Shown here in pieces: positions 36,026 through 43,930 of a stretch of 64,000 bases of DNA (positions within the stretch are counted from its first letter, which is position 1; the number at the start of each line of letters is the position of its first letter). The translations under genes were made by a program, and so were the position numbers. The DNA lies in contig NZ_BJYS01000020.1 in assembly GCF_007991635.1 (NCBI RefSeq), positions 62,001 through 126,000 on the forward strand. Reading direction: 5' to 3'. The notes under the pieces are model-generated. The model made no database searches. It saw nothing but the letters and a program-made list of their open reading frames with translations, and had not been told where the DNA came from. This DNA is from Adhaeribacter aerolatus (GTDB lineage Bacteria > Bacteroidota > Bacteroidia > Cytophagales > Hymenobacteraceae).

Positions 36026-37384
36026 TTAAGCAATCTTGGGCTCCCAGCCTTTTTCATACTCCCGGCTCCATAATTTCTCGGCTTCTTTATCGCCGATGAT
36101 GTGGCCATTCTTAGGATCGATTTTCAAGTCGCGACCTACCCGCCAGGAGATATTCCCGAGCTGCATGGCCACGGTACTCTTATGGCCCAGTTCCACATCG
36201 CAGTTCGGCCGCCGGTTATTTTTAATGGCATCGAGGAAATCGGCTACGTGCAGGCTGTCCATGCCCAGGCTCGGGCTGGCGGTATTACGGCCTTCCAGAC
36301 TGGCTGTTTCATTCGCTTTAACATCCTGTAAAAGTTTTCCTTCCTGATCGTAAATCCGGTAACCGTCATGACCGGTATCCAGGCTGCCTTTATCGCCATA
36401 AAAAATAATGCCCCGGTCCTGGCCTTCTATCTTCCTGCCGTTGGAACTGCGGCTTTCCCACATCAGCGATATGCGACCCGGATAATCCATTATCACTACT
36501 TGCGTGTCAGGCGTCTCCCAATCATCCTGGAACTGGTAGCGCCCTCCCACGGAGCTCACCCGAATGGGATAATCTACCCCTAAGCCCCAGCGGGCCACGT
36601 CTACCTCATGCGTTCCATTGTTGAGCGCTTCGCCGGTACCATAATGCCAAAACCAATGCCAGTCGTAATGAATTAACCCTTCTTTATAAGCTCTTCGGGG
36701 GGCGGGTCCTTGCCATAACTCATAATCCAGCCAGGAAGGTACTGTGCCCGGCTTCAGATTAGTAGCTTTGCGATTATTGGTGTACCAGGTTTTAGCCATA
36801 TACACCCGGCCAATAATACCTTCGTGCAATTTCTTAATTCCTTGCGTCAGGATAGGGGCTGAGCGGCGCTGGGCTCCCATCTGCACCACCTTATTATACT
36901 TGCGGGCAGCAGCAATGGCCAATTCACCTTCCCGGGGGTTGTGGCTCAGTGGTTTCTCCACGTACACGTGTTTGCCAGCCTGGCAACCCATAATAGTTAA
37001 AGGCGAATGCCAGTGATCGGGCGTAGCAATATAAATAGCATCAATAGATTTATCGGCCAATACTTTGCGGCAATCTTTTTCAGATTTAGGGGTGCTCTTC
37101 GCCTTCGCATCCATAATGCTTTTAATGGCCTTGGGAATGGCTCTTTCATCCACATCGCATACGGTGGCAACCTCCGCATTTTTCTGCTGCGCAATGGTGC
37201 GCCCCATACTATTGCCCCGGCTATTCACCCCAATAGTGGCAATGCGCACCAATTCATTGGCGCCAATAATGCGGTTATAACTCTTGGCACTAAAGCCAAA
37301 GGTGCTACTCAGGGCTAAGCCAACCGTTCCTAAACCGGCTTTTTTCATAAACTCCCGGCGAGAATTATTCTGTTCGTTATTCAT
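36026..37384 (-). CDS. Tat-exported Gfo/Idh/MocA family oxidoreductase (operon B)
   Basis: This 452-residue protein has a twin-arginine signal (Arg9-Arg10, 'NSRREFMKKAGLG') and 'GFSAKSY' after it, the same as in the operon A paralogue. The cofactor domain begins 'LVRIATIGVNSRG', with 'DAIYIATPDHWHSPLTIMGC' and 'HVYVEKPLSHNPREG'. 'HYGTGEALNNGTHEVDVARW' marks the catalytic region. The periplasmic location, DUF1080 neighbour and SusC/SusD pair suggest oxidation of a glycoside. The protein body differs clearly from the operon A copy, so substrate ranges probably differ. Confidence 0.92.
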   Translation of the reverse strand: MNNEQNNSRREFMKKAGLGTVGLALSSTFGFSAKSYNRIIGANELVRIATIGVNSRGNSMGRTIAQQKNAEVATVCDVDERAIPKAIKSIMDAKAKSTPKSEKDCRKVLADKSIDAIYIATPDHWHSPLTIMGCQAGKHVYVEKPLSHNPREGELAIAAARKYNKVVQMGAQRRSAPILTQGIKKLHEGIIGRVYMAKTWYTNNRKATNLKPGTVPSWLDYELWQGPAPRRAYKEGLIHYDWHWFWHYGTGEALNNGTHEVDVARWGLGVDYPIRVSSVGGRYQFQDDWETPDTQVVIMDYPGRISLMWESRSSNGRKIEGQDRGIIFYGDKGSLDTGHDGYRIYDQEGKLLQDVKANETASLEGRNTASPSLGMDSLHVADFLDAIKNNRRPNCDVELGHKSTVAMQLGNISWRVGRDLKIDPKNGHIIGDKEAEKLWSREYEKGWEPKIA

Positions 37385-37448
37385 GCTACTGTTAATTAAA
37401 TTTCGGATGCTCTAATTTTTTGATGGTGGAATATTTTTGTACCTGGTG

Positions 37449-38261
37449 CTAAATATTCTCCAGGTTCCGGATTTTGATATTGCGGTAATGTACGGTATCG
37501 CCGTGGCCCTGCAATAAAATATGGCCTTTAGGCATTTCGCCGAAGCCTTGCAAATCTTTGTATTTACTGGCGGCTACCAATTTGCGGAATTCGTCGCTAC
37601 TCCGCTCAAACGCCAAAACTTTGCTGCCGTTTAACCAGTGTTCCACGTGGTTACCCTTAACCACAATCTTAACCTGGTTCCATTGGCCCACGGGGTTCGC
37701 TTTTTTGTTTTTAGCCGGAATTAAGTCGTATAACGACGCTAAAGTACGATTGCCGTTCACGCCTAATTTGGCATCGGCGTGGTTGGCGTCGTCTATTATC
37801 TGGTACTCCAGGCCCAGGTAATTACCTTTCTGGTTCGGAAAATTATTAACCACAAAATATTTAATGCCGCTGTTGGCGCCCTTCGGGATTTTGAATTCCA
37901 GGGCTAATTCAAAATTGCCGTATTGTTCTTTCGTGATAATATCGCCGCCGCTGGCATGGCTATCGCCGGTAGCGCCTAACACCGTCAAAATACCGTTTTC
38001 TACTTGCCAGCCTTGCGCCGGGAAACCGTTGCCCTTGGTACCCGTCCAGGCTTCGGTCGATTTGCCATCGAAGAGTAATTTCCAGCCGTCACTTTTTTCT
38101 TTTGCCGTTAAGTTGTTGGTTCCACTGGCTCCTTTTGCCGCGCTGGTTTTCTGGCCAAATGCGGTAACGGAACTGCTCAACATTACCGCTAAAAGCAGCA
38201 ATAATACCCCTAAAGAATATCCCGAACCGGGCTGGTTAAAAATTATTTTTCTATTGTTCAT
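37449..38261 (-). CDS. DUF1080 / 3-keto-disaccharide hydrolase family exported protein (operon B)
   Basis: This 270-residue protein has a hydrophobic signal ('GVLLLLLAVMLSSSVTAFGQ') without a lipobox, unlike the operon A lipoprotein. The DUF1080 domain covers about 58-268: 'DGWKLLFDGKSTEAWTG', 'GGDIITKEQYGNFELALEFK', 'GANSGIKYFVVNN', 'LEYQIIDDANHADAKLG', 'SLYDLIPAKNKK', 'GQWNQVKIV', 'HVEHWLNGSKVLAFERS' and 'YRNIKIRNL'. It should cleave a keto-glycoside in the periplasm and partner the Gfo/Idh enzyme 64 bases downstream. Confidence 0.92.
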   Translation of the reverse strand: MNNRKIIFNQPGSGYSLGVLLLLLAVMLSSSVTAFGQKTSAAKGASGTNNLTAKEKSDGWKLLFDGKSTEAWTGTKGNGFPAQGWQVENGILTVLGATGDSHASGGDIITKEQYGNFELALEFKIPKGANSGIKYFVVNNFPNQKGNYLGLEYQIIDDANHADAKLGVNGNRTLASLYDLIPAKNKKANPVGQWNQVKIVVKGNHVEHWLNGSKVLAFERSSDEFRKLVAASKYKDLQGFGEMPKGHILLQGHGDTVHYRNIKIRNLENI

Positions 38262-38288
38262 ATATGTTGTTTTGTAACTAAAAAAGCT

Positions 38289-38332
38289 GGTGGCCTTCCT
38301 GCGGATATTTTAGCCGTGACCGGAAGGCCACC
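38289..38332 (-). terminator. Hairpin after SusD in operon B (partial terminator or processing site)
   Basis: Perfect 11-base stem ggtggccttcc / ggaaggccacc with a 22-base loop, followed on the minus strand by AGCTTTTTT. It lies 8 bases after the SusD stop and before DUF1080. Confidence 0.7.
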
Positions 38333-38339
38333 CTGCTGA

Positions 38340-39848
38340 TTAATAACCAGGATTCTGATTTATTTTTTCGGGGTTAGACTGAATTACCTGCAAAGGAATC
38401 GGGAACAACAGCATGTTGTCTTTCCAGGCCGTCGGGTTAAAACCATTCTGTTCTTTTTGCTCGGCCGTCATCACGGCTTTGGCCCTTTCGGTCCGGACTA
38501 AATCAAACCAGCGGTGGTTCTCGAAGGCCAGTTCTACGCGGCGCTCTTTTTCAATGGCCAGTAAAAATTCCGCATCAGAACTAAAGGGGGCATAATCCGG
38601 CAAAATATTGGCACTGCCGCCGGTGCTGTTGCGGGCCCGCTGCCGGATTTTGTTCAGGTAAGTAAGTGCTACGGCTTGTTGTTTACCCTGACGTACCAAA
38701 GCCTCGGCGTATATTAAGTAAATATCGGCCAAACGCAGTTCTATCCAGTTATTGTCGTTATCCGAACCACTAAAAGATACGTCGTAATATTTTTTCACAT
38801 ATTTCTCGTTTACGGTTTGGCCGCCGGGTACTGCCACGTAACCATCGCTCATCGAGATCGATTTACGCGGGTCACCGGGCTCGTAAGCCTTCGACATATC
38901 GGGCGTTGGGGCATTAAAGCCGCTCTTATCACCTACCTGCACTACTTCTTTGTTCGAAAAACGCGGGGCAAAATCGTTGTTCCAGGGGCTGCCGGTACTG
39001 GTGCCACCTTTTTTGTATTGAATTTCGAACAGCGATTCGGAACTGTTTTTCTTTGTAACATCAAACAAGGCTTTATAATCGGGTACCAGCGAATATTGCG
39101 GCATGTTAATTACTTCCAAAGCTTTTGCTTCGGCCAGGGCGTAATAGGGTGCACCTTTTTTAAGCGGGTAACCAGCCATGGTCATGTAAACTTTGGCCAG
39201 TAAACCTTTGGCTCCACCCACGGTAACGCGGCCTTTATCTACGGCGGCATAACTGGTCGGCAAATTGGCTTCGGCAAACTTCAGGTCTTCTACAATAAAA
39301 TTATAGATTTCTTCGGTTGAGGACCGCCCAATGGTATAAGCTTCCTGCACACTCAGTTGGTGGTCTACTTTGGGCACATCGCCGTACACCCGCACCAGCC
39401 AGAAATATACCAGTGCCCGGATAAACCTGGCTTCGGCTTTGTATTGCTCCTTCAGTTTATTATCGGTAAACGTAACAGCATCTATCTTATCCAGCACAAT
39501 ATTGCTCCGCAGAATGGTATTGTAGCTATCGTTCCAGACGTTGGTGATGAAGGTATTATCCGACAGCAGCGGGTCACCGAAATTATCGATGGAGGTCATG
39601 TCTTTGGAGTTGCCGGGCACCCACGAAAAAGTGGTATTATCGGACCGAATCTCGCTGACATAGATAAAATTCTGGTTGTACAGCGAACGTAAGGAGGCGT
39701 AAGGCGACAAAACCGCCTGGTTCATGTCTTTTTCGGTCTTGTAAAAAATGCCCGCATTCATATCCGAAATGGGCTGCAGATCAATAAAATCTTCTTTACA
39801 AGAAAAAGTAAAAAGACTTATTAAACCTAATAAATATATTTTCTTCAT
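38340..39848 (-). CDS. RagB/SusD family outer-membrane glycan-binding lipoprotein (operon B)
   Basis: This 502-residue protein has a lipobox ('LFTFSC', Cys17). The SusD fold is visible: 'GIFYKTEKDMNQAVLSPYAS', 'AEARFIRALVYFWLVRVYG', 'GLLAKVYMTMAGYPL', 'LRLADIYLIYAEALVRQGKQ', 'EKERRVELAFENHRWFDLVR' and 'FPIPLQVIQSNPEKINQNPG'. It starts 24 bases after SusC. It should bind the operon B substrate at the cell surface and close the SusC channel. Confidence 0.95.
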   Translation of the reverse strand: MKKIYLLGLISLFTFSCKEDFIDLQPISDMNAGIFYKTEKDMNQAVLSPYASLRSLYNQNFIYVSEIRSDNTTFSWVPGNSKDMTSIDNFGDPLLSDNTFITNVWNDSYNTILRSNIVLDKIDAVTFTDNKLKEQYKAEARFIRALVYFWLVRVYGDVPKVDHQLSVQEAYTIGRSSTEEIYNFIVEDLKFAEANLPTSYAAVDKGRVTVGGAKGLLAKVYMTMAGYPLKKGAPYYALAEAKALEVINMPQYSLVPDYKALFDVTKKNSSESLFEIQYKKGGTSTGSPWNNDFAPRFSNKEVVQVGDKSGFNAPTPDMSKAYEPGDPRKSISMSDGYVAVPGGQTVNEKYVKKYYDVSFSGSDNDNNWIELRLADIYLIYAEALVRQGKQQAVALTYLNKIRQRARNSTGGSANILPDYAPFSSDAEFLLAIEKERRVELAFENHRWFDLVRTERAKAVMTAEQKEQNGFNPTAWKDNMLLFPIPLQVIQSNPEKINQNPGY

Positions 39849-39872
39849 TTTCTTAAACCTGATGCTAAAAAA

Positions 39873-42800
39873 TTAAAAACTTACATTAAGACCCGCGATG
39901 AAGGAGCGGGCAGCCGGGTATCCCAGGTAATCGCCGCCCCGCGATAAGCCGGAGCCTTCGCTGCTGGTTTCGGGATCGTAGCCGGGATATTTGGTGAAGG
40001 TGTACAGGTTCTGGCCGGTTACGTACAGGCGTAAACCTTTCATGCGGATGCGCTGCAGCAAAGCATTATCGAAGTTATAACCCAAGGTAACGTTGCGGAT
40101 ACGCAGGTAAGAACCATTCTCCACCCAGTAGCTCGAAGGCTCTTTTTGTAAACCTTTGGGGTCGCGGTTGGCCCGCAAAATATCGCCACTGCCCACTTCG
40201 GTTTCGGAACGCCAGCGGTCGTTTAATTTATCCCGGCCGTTACGGTCGCCGTGGTAAATGCCCACCATCCGGTTAAAGAAGCTGAATATTTTAGCGCCCT
40301 GCGAACCGGTTAACTGTACATTAAAATCGAAGTTCTTAAAGGAAAAATCGTTGTTAAAGCCATAGATAAATTTAGGCTGATTATTGCCGAGGAAGGTTTT
40401 ATCGGCAGCCGTAATGGAGCCGTCTCCGTTTACATCTATATATCTGGGGTCACCCGGGCGATCGTTGGGCAAATGCGGTGCGGCATCTAACTCAGCCTGG
40501 TTTTTAAATACGCCATCATATTTGTAGCCGTAAAAGGTAGCTACCGGTTGGCCAATGGTGGTTATGAAAGTATTGGCAGCGTTAGCGGCACCGGCGTAGA
40601 TGGGCCGTGCATCCGGACCTAAAGCCAATACTTTGTTGCGGTTGAAGGAAATATTGAAATCGGTAGACCATTTAAAGTCGCCGGTTAAGTTGCGGGTACG
40701 CAGCAAATATTCCATGCCCTTGTTCTCCACCTGACCAATATTTTGCAGCTGCGAAGCATAACCGGTAAGCGTTGGCACCGGCACATTCAGTAATAAATCT
40801 ACCGAAGTACTGTTATAAAAATCGGCTTCTAATCGGATGCGGTCGTTCAGGAGGCCAAAGTCAAAGCCTAAGTTCCACTGCCGGGTTTTTTCCCAACCTA
40901 AATCGGGGTTCGGGTAATTAATCGGGTTAACCGTATTAACGAGCGCATTATTTAAAACATAATAACCGGTGCCGGTACGGGCAATGGCATCGTAATTACC
41001 AATGCGGTTGTTACCTACCAAACCCCAGCTGGCCCGCAGTTTCAGGTCGCTGATTTGGCTAACGTCGCTCAGGAAGCTTTCGCTGTTAACGCGCCAGCCT
41101 ACCGACACGGAAGGAAAAGTACCCCATTTGTTATTGGCGCCAAACCTAGAAGAACCATCCGTCCGGAAATTAGCCGTTAATAAATATTTGCTGTCGTAAG
41201 CATAATTAATCCGTCCGAGGTAAGAAATCATGGAATTCTGGTACTCGGTATTGCTACCGCCTACAATCTGCCCGGCGTTGATGGTGCGCACCACATCGTT
41301 CGGGAAATTTTGCGCATTTACGCGGGCGTACTCGCCGTAAACTTTTTGGGTGGTGTAACCAACCAAGGCATTAAAACTGTGTTTCTCGCCGAAGTTCTTG
41401 TTGTACGTCAGGGTTTGCTCAATTAGCCAGTCACGGTCGAGCCAGGTTTCGTTACGGGCATCAGCCGTTTTGGGCGCGCGGGAGCCGTCGGTATCCACAA
41501 AAGAAGGCCGGTAATATTTTAAACGGCGGTTATCCAGCGTACCGTTCAGGCTGATTTTATAGTTCAGTCCTTCTATAATTTGGTACTGCGCGTAAGTAGA
41601 AGCAATAATGCCGTTCTTGTTGGTGAAGTTGGTCACATTTTCGGCGATGCCCAGCGGGTTAGCTACGTCGCCGGCCCAGATTTCGGGGTTACGCACCTGC
41701 GAGCCGTAGGTGCCATCGGCATTCCGCACCGGGTAAATCGGCGGCAGGTAAATGGCATAAGAAAGTGGGCTGTCTTTACCGTTGTCCAGGTTATTGCTCT
41801 CAGAGAAGTAGCCGGCAATATTTAACCCTATTTCCAGCTTTTTGCCAATATTAGAAGTTACGCTGGTTCTTAAGTTATAGCGTTTGTAATCGCTGTGAAT
41901 CTCAATACCGTCCTGGTCGGTGTAACCGCCCGAAACCGAATAGCGGGTGTTTTCGCTACCGCCCATAATCGATAATTCGTGCCGCTGCATCATGGCGTTG
42001 CGCAACATTACATCCTGCCAGTCGGTGTCTACAAAGTTATTGGGGTCGTTAAAACTTTCCGGAATAACATAGAAGCTGGAGTTAGAATATTTCTGCCGCA
42101 TCGAGTTGGGATCGTTGATGGTATGGGCAGGGTCGCCGGCCATCGGCGCACGGTCGAGCCAAGCCTGGTTGTGGCCGTCTTTGAAGAACTGGAGATATTC
42201 CTCCCGGTTCATCATGTCGATTTTTTTAGCTGCCTGCTGCATGCCAAAATAGGTATTGAAAGCAATGGTAGGCGCACCTTTCTGGCCTTTCTTGGTGGTA
42301 ATAATTACTACCCCGTTAGAGCCCCGCGAACCGTAAATAGCCGTAGAAGAGGCATCTTTTAATACCTGAATGCTTTCAATATCCGAGGGGTTAATCAGGG
42401 AAAAGGCGCTGCTTTCCATGGGGTAACCGTCGATTACATACAGCGGCGACATACCCGCGGTAATAGAGCCCGTACCCCGTACCCGGATGCTTAAGCCTTC
42501 GCCGCCCGGCGCACCGCTGGTTTGCTGCACCTGCACCCCGGCCATTTGCCCCACCAAAGCCTCGCCGTAAGATACGGCCGCCTTGTTCTTGAATTTTTCG
42601 GCCGACACGGTAGCTACTGCCCCGGTTAAATCCGCTTTTTTCTGGGTACCGTAACCTACTACCACCACTTCCTGCAGGGCTTTGGCATCTTCGGACATGG
42701 TTATATTAACTGCCCCGGGGCCAGAGAAGGTTTTCTCGGTGGTGGCAAAACCAATAAAGGAAAATACCAGCGTGCCGCCCTGCTCGGGTACACTAATGGC

Positions 42801-43067
42801 GTAAGTGCCATCCACTCCGGTGGTAGCGCCAATAGTAGTGCCTTTTAGTAAAACCGTAACGCCTGGCAAGGCCTCGCCTTTGGCTGAACTCACTTTACCA
42901 GTAATCGGCCAGTTAACCGGCTTACTGAGGAGATGCTTGGTAGCAGAAGTTTTAACAGTAATTAAATTGCTTTTACCGACTGAGCCGGCAAAGGCTCCTC
43001 CGGAAAAACAACATGCCAATAGCAAGATATAAACCTTGCCTGGCCTTGTTCGGGTAGAATTTTTCAT
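39873..43067 (-). CDS. SusC/RagA family TonB-dependent outer-membrane transporter (operon B)
   Basis: This 1064-residue protein has a signal peptide ('YILLLACCFSGGAFAG'), a regulatory-like beta domain ('ITGKVSSAKGEALPGVTVLL'), a TonB box region 'ALQEVVVVGYGTQKK', a plug ('GTGSITAGMSPLYVIDGYPM', 'QVLKDASSTAIYGSRGSNGV') and a beta barrel ending 'SFIAGLNVSF'. From about residue 51 to 145 it is nearly identical to the operon A SusC, then diverges sharply. A palindromic operator lies about 225 bases upstream of its start (43292-43311), so a LacI-type regulator may control this operon. Confidence 0.96.
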   Translation of the reverse strand: MKNSTRTRPGKVYILLLACCFSGGAFAGSVGKSNLITVKTSATKHLLSKPVNWPITGKVSSAKGEALPGVTVLLKGTTIGATTGVDGTYAISVPEQGGTLVFSFIGFATTEKTFSGPGAVNITMSEDAKALQEVVVVGYGTQKKADLTGAVATVSAEKFKNKAAVSYGEALVGQMAGVQVQQTSGAPGGEGLSIRVRGTGSITAGMSPLYVIDGYPMESSAFSLINPSDIESIQVLKDASSTAIYGSRGSNGVVIITTKKGQKGAPTIAFNTYFGMQQAAKKIDMMNREEYLQFFKDGHNQAWLDRAPMAGDPAHTINDPNSMRQKYSNSSFYVIPESFNDPNNFVDTDWQDVMLRNAMMQRHELSIMGGSENTRYSVSGGYTDQDGIEIHSDYKRYNLRTSVTSNIGKKLEIGLNIAGYFSESNNLDNGKDSPLSYAIYLPPIYPVRNADGTYGSQVRNPEIWAGDVANPLGIAENVTNFTNKNGIIASTYAQYQIIEGLNYKISLNGTLDNRRLKYYRPSFVDTDGSRAPKTADARNETWLDRDWLIEQTLTYNKNFGEKHSFNALVGYTTQKVYGEYARVNAQNFPNDVVRTINAGQIVGGSNTEYQNSMISYLGRINYAYDSKYLLTANFRTDGSSRFGANNKWGTFPSVSVGWRVNSESFLSDVSQISDLKLRASWGLVGNNRIGNYDAIARTGTGYYVLNNALVNTVNPINYPNPDLGWEKTRQWNLGFDFGLLNDRIRLEADFYNSTSVDLLLNVPVPTLTGYASQLQNIGQVENKGMEYLLRTRNLTGDFKWSTDFNISFNRNKVLALGPDARPIYAGAANAANTFITTIGQPVATFYGYKYDGVFKNQAELDAAPHLPNDRPGDPRYIDVNGDGSITAADKTFLGNNQPKFIYGFNNDFSFKNFDFNVQLTGSQGAKIFSFFNRMVGIYHGDRNGRDKLNDRWRSETEVGSGDILRANRDPKGLQKEPSSYWVENGSYLRIRNVTLGYNFDNALLQRIRMKGLRLYVTGQNLYTFTKYPGYDPETSSEGSGLSRGGDYLGYPAARSFIAGLNVSF

Positions 43068-43291
43068 ACAGGTTGATTAAAATTATTTGTGGTGGATATT
43101 TATTATGATTGCGGTACTCGTTCGAAACAAGTCGGTTTAGGTGCAGACAGCCAGTCTAAAACTTAACCTTGAGTGATTCCATAAAACATTGGTGAATGAT
43201 ATCTTCTGAATTAGAATATTTCCAAGTATTACCTACTAACTTAACTGAAAACTAAGTAAATAACAATAAGAAATAAGAATATTTTTATCGA

Positions 43292-43311
43292 TAACGTTAC
43301 CGGTAACGTTA
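43292..43311. promoter_or_regulatory. Perfect 20-base palindrome, LacI-type operator candidate upstream of operon B
   Basis: Arms taacgttacc / ggtaacgtta with a central CG, which is the symmetric form expected for a LacI-family site. The related 12-base unit (gataacgttacc, ggtaacgttacc) occurs twice in a row from 43290 to 43313. It lies 225 bases before the SusC start. No LacI gene is in the window, so the regulator must be elsewhere. Confidence 0.6.
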
Positions 43312-43534
43312 CCAAACAATAGCAGGACTTTGTGATTTGATAAGATGTTTATTATGGTTCAAATCAGAAGTTAATTTCGCTGATTCTGAATAAACCCGGG
43401 CTACCTGGCTTACCGTATGGGTGGCTTGAAAAAAACGGCAACCGATAACAAGGTGAAGTTTTTCCGCGCGGAAATTCAGAAGGGTTGCATCTGGCGTTTA
43501 ACACCAAATCGTATAAACCAGCTGCGATAGATTA

Positions 43535-43815
43535 AACCTGAATCATCCCGAATTTTTGTAAAGGGAAGAAAAAACAGAAAAGCGCCCTGAGTTACTTCCA
43601 GAGCGCTTTTCTCATGCTAACACTTACCCGTAAGGTCTTCTAAATGGAGGCTATTGGGCTTATTCTTCCCAGTAAATGAATCATCTGAATCGTTATTTCC
43701 CACACAGTAGGCTTATAAAGCCTAAGAAAATAGAGCAAAGAAGCACCTTTTTACAACAAAAATGCCCCCTCCAGCTCCCAATTGCAGCTTTTTAAAGTTC
43801 GGGATGATTCATGTT
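43535..43815. repeat. Inverted repeat pair enclosing a possible small element
   Basis: Left copy aacctgaatcatcccgaatt (43535-43554) and right copy in reverse complement aacatgaatcatcccgaact (43796-43815), 18 of 20 matching. The about 240 bases between them carry only the terminator. This could be a decayed MITE; no flanking duplication is clear. Confidence 0.45.
43576..43612 (-). terminator. Terminator on the minus strand after the histidine kinase region
   Basis: Stem agaaaagcgc / gcgcttttct (perfect, extended by a ctg-cag pair) followed on the minus strand by TGTTTTTTCTT. It is about 320 bases past the histidine kinase stop, so it may end that transcript or belong to a lost gene. Confidence 0.7.
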
Positions 43816-43930
43816 GTACAACCGGTATAACCATTGTTCTGTTAGGGAAGAAAGAGCGTTCATGAGATTTGGTATAATAAAGAATTAGGAGGTTGCTTCG
43901 GTTAAAAATTTGCTCTTAGCCGTTTAGAAA

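Larger units (their letters stand above)
43068..43930. other. 0.86-kb intergenic region with operator, terminator and inverted repeat pair
   Basis: Upstream of operon B it carries a LacI-like palindrome (43292-43311). It also holds a minus-strand terminator (43576-43612) and a pair of inverted repeats at 43535-43554 and 43796-43815. No gene is visible between them. Confidence 0.6.
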
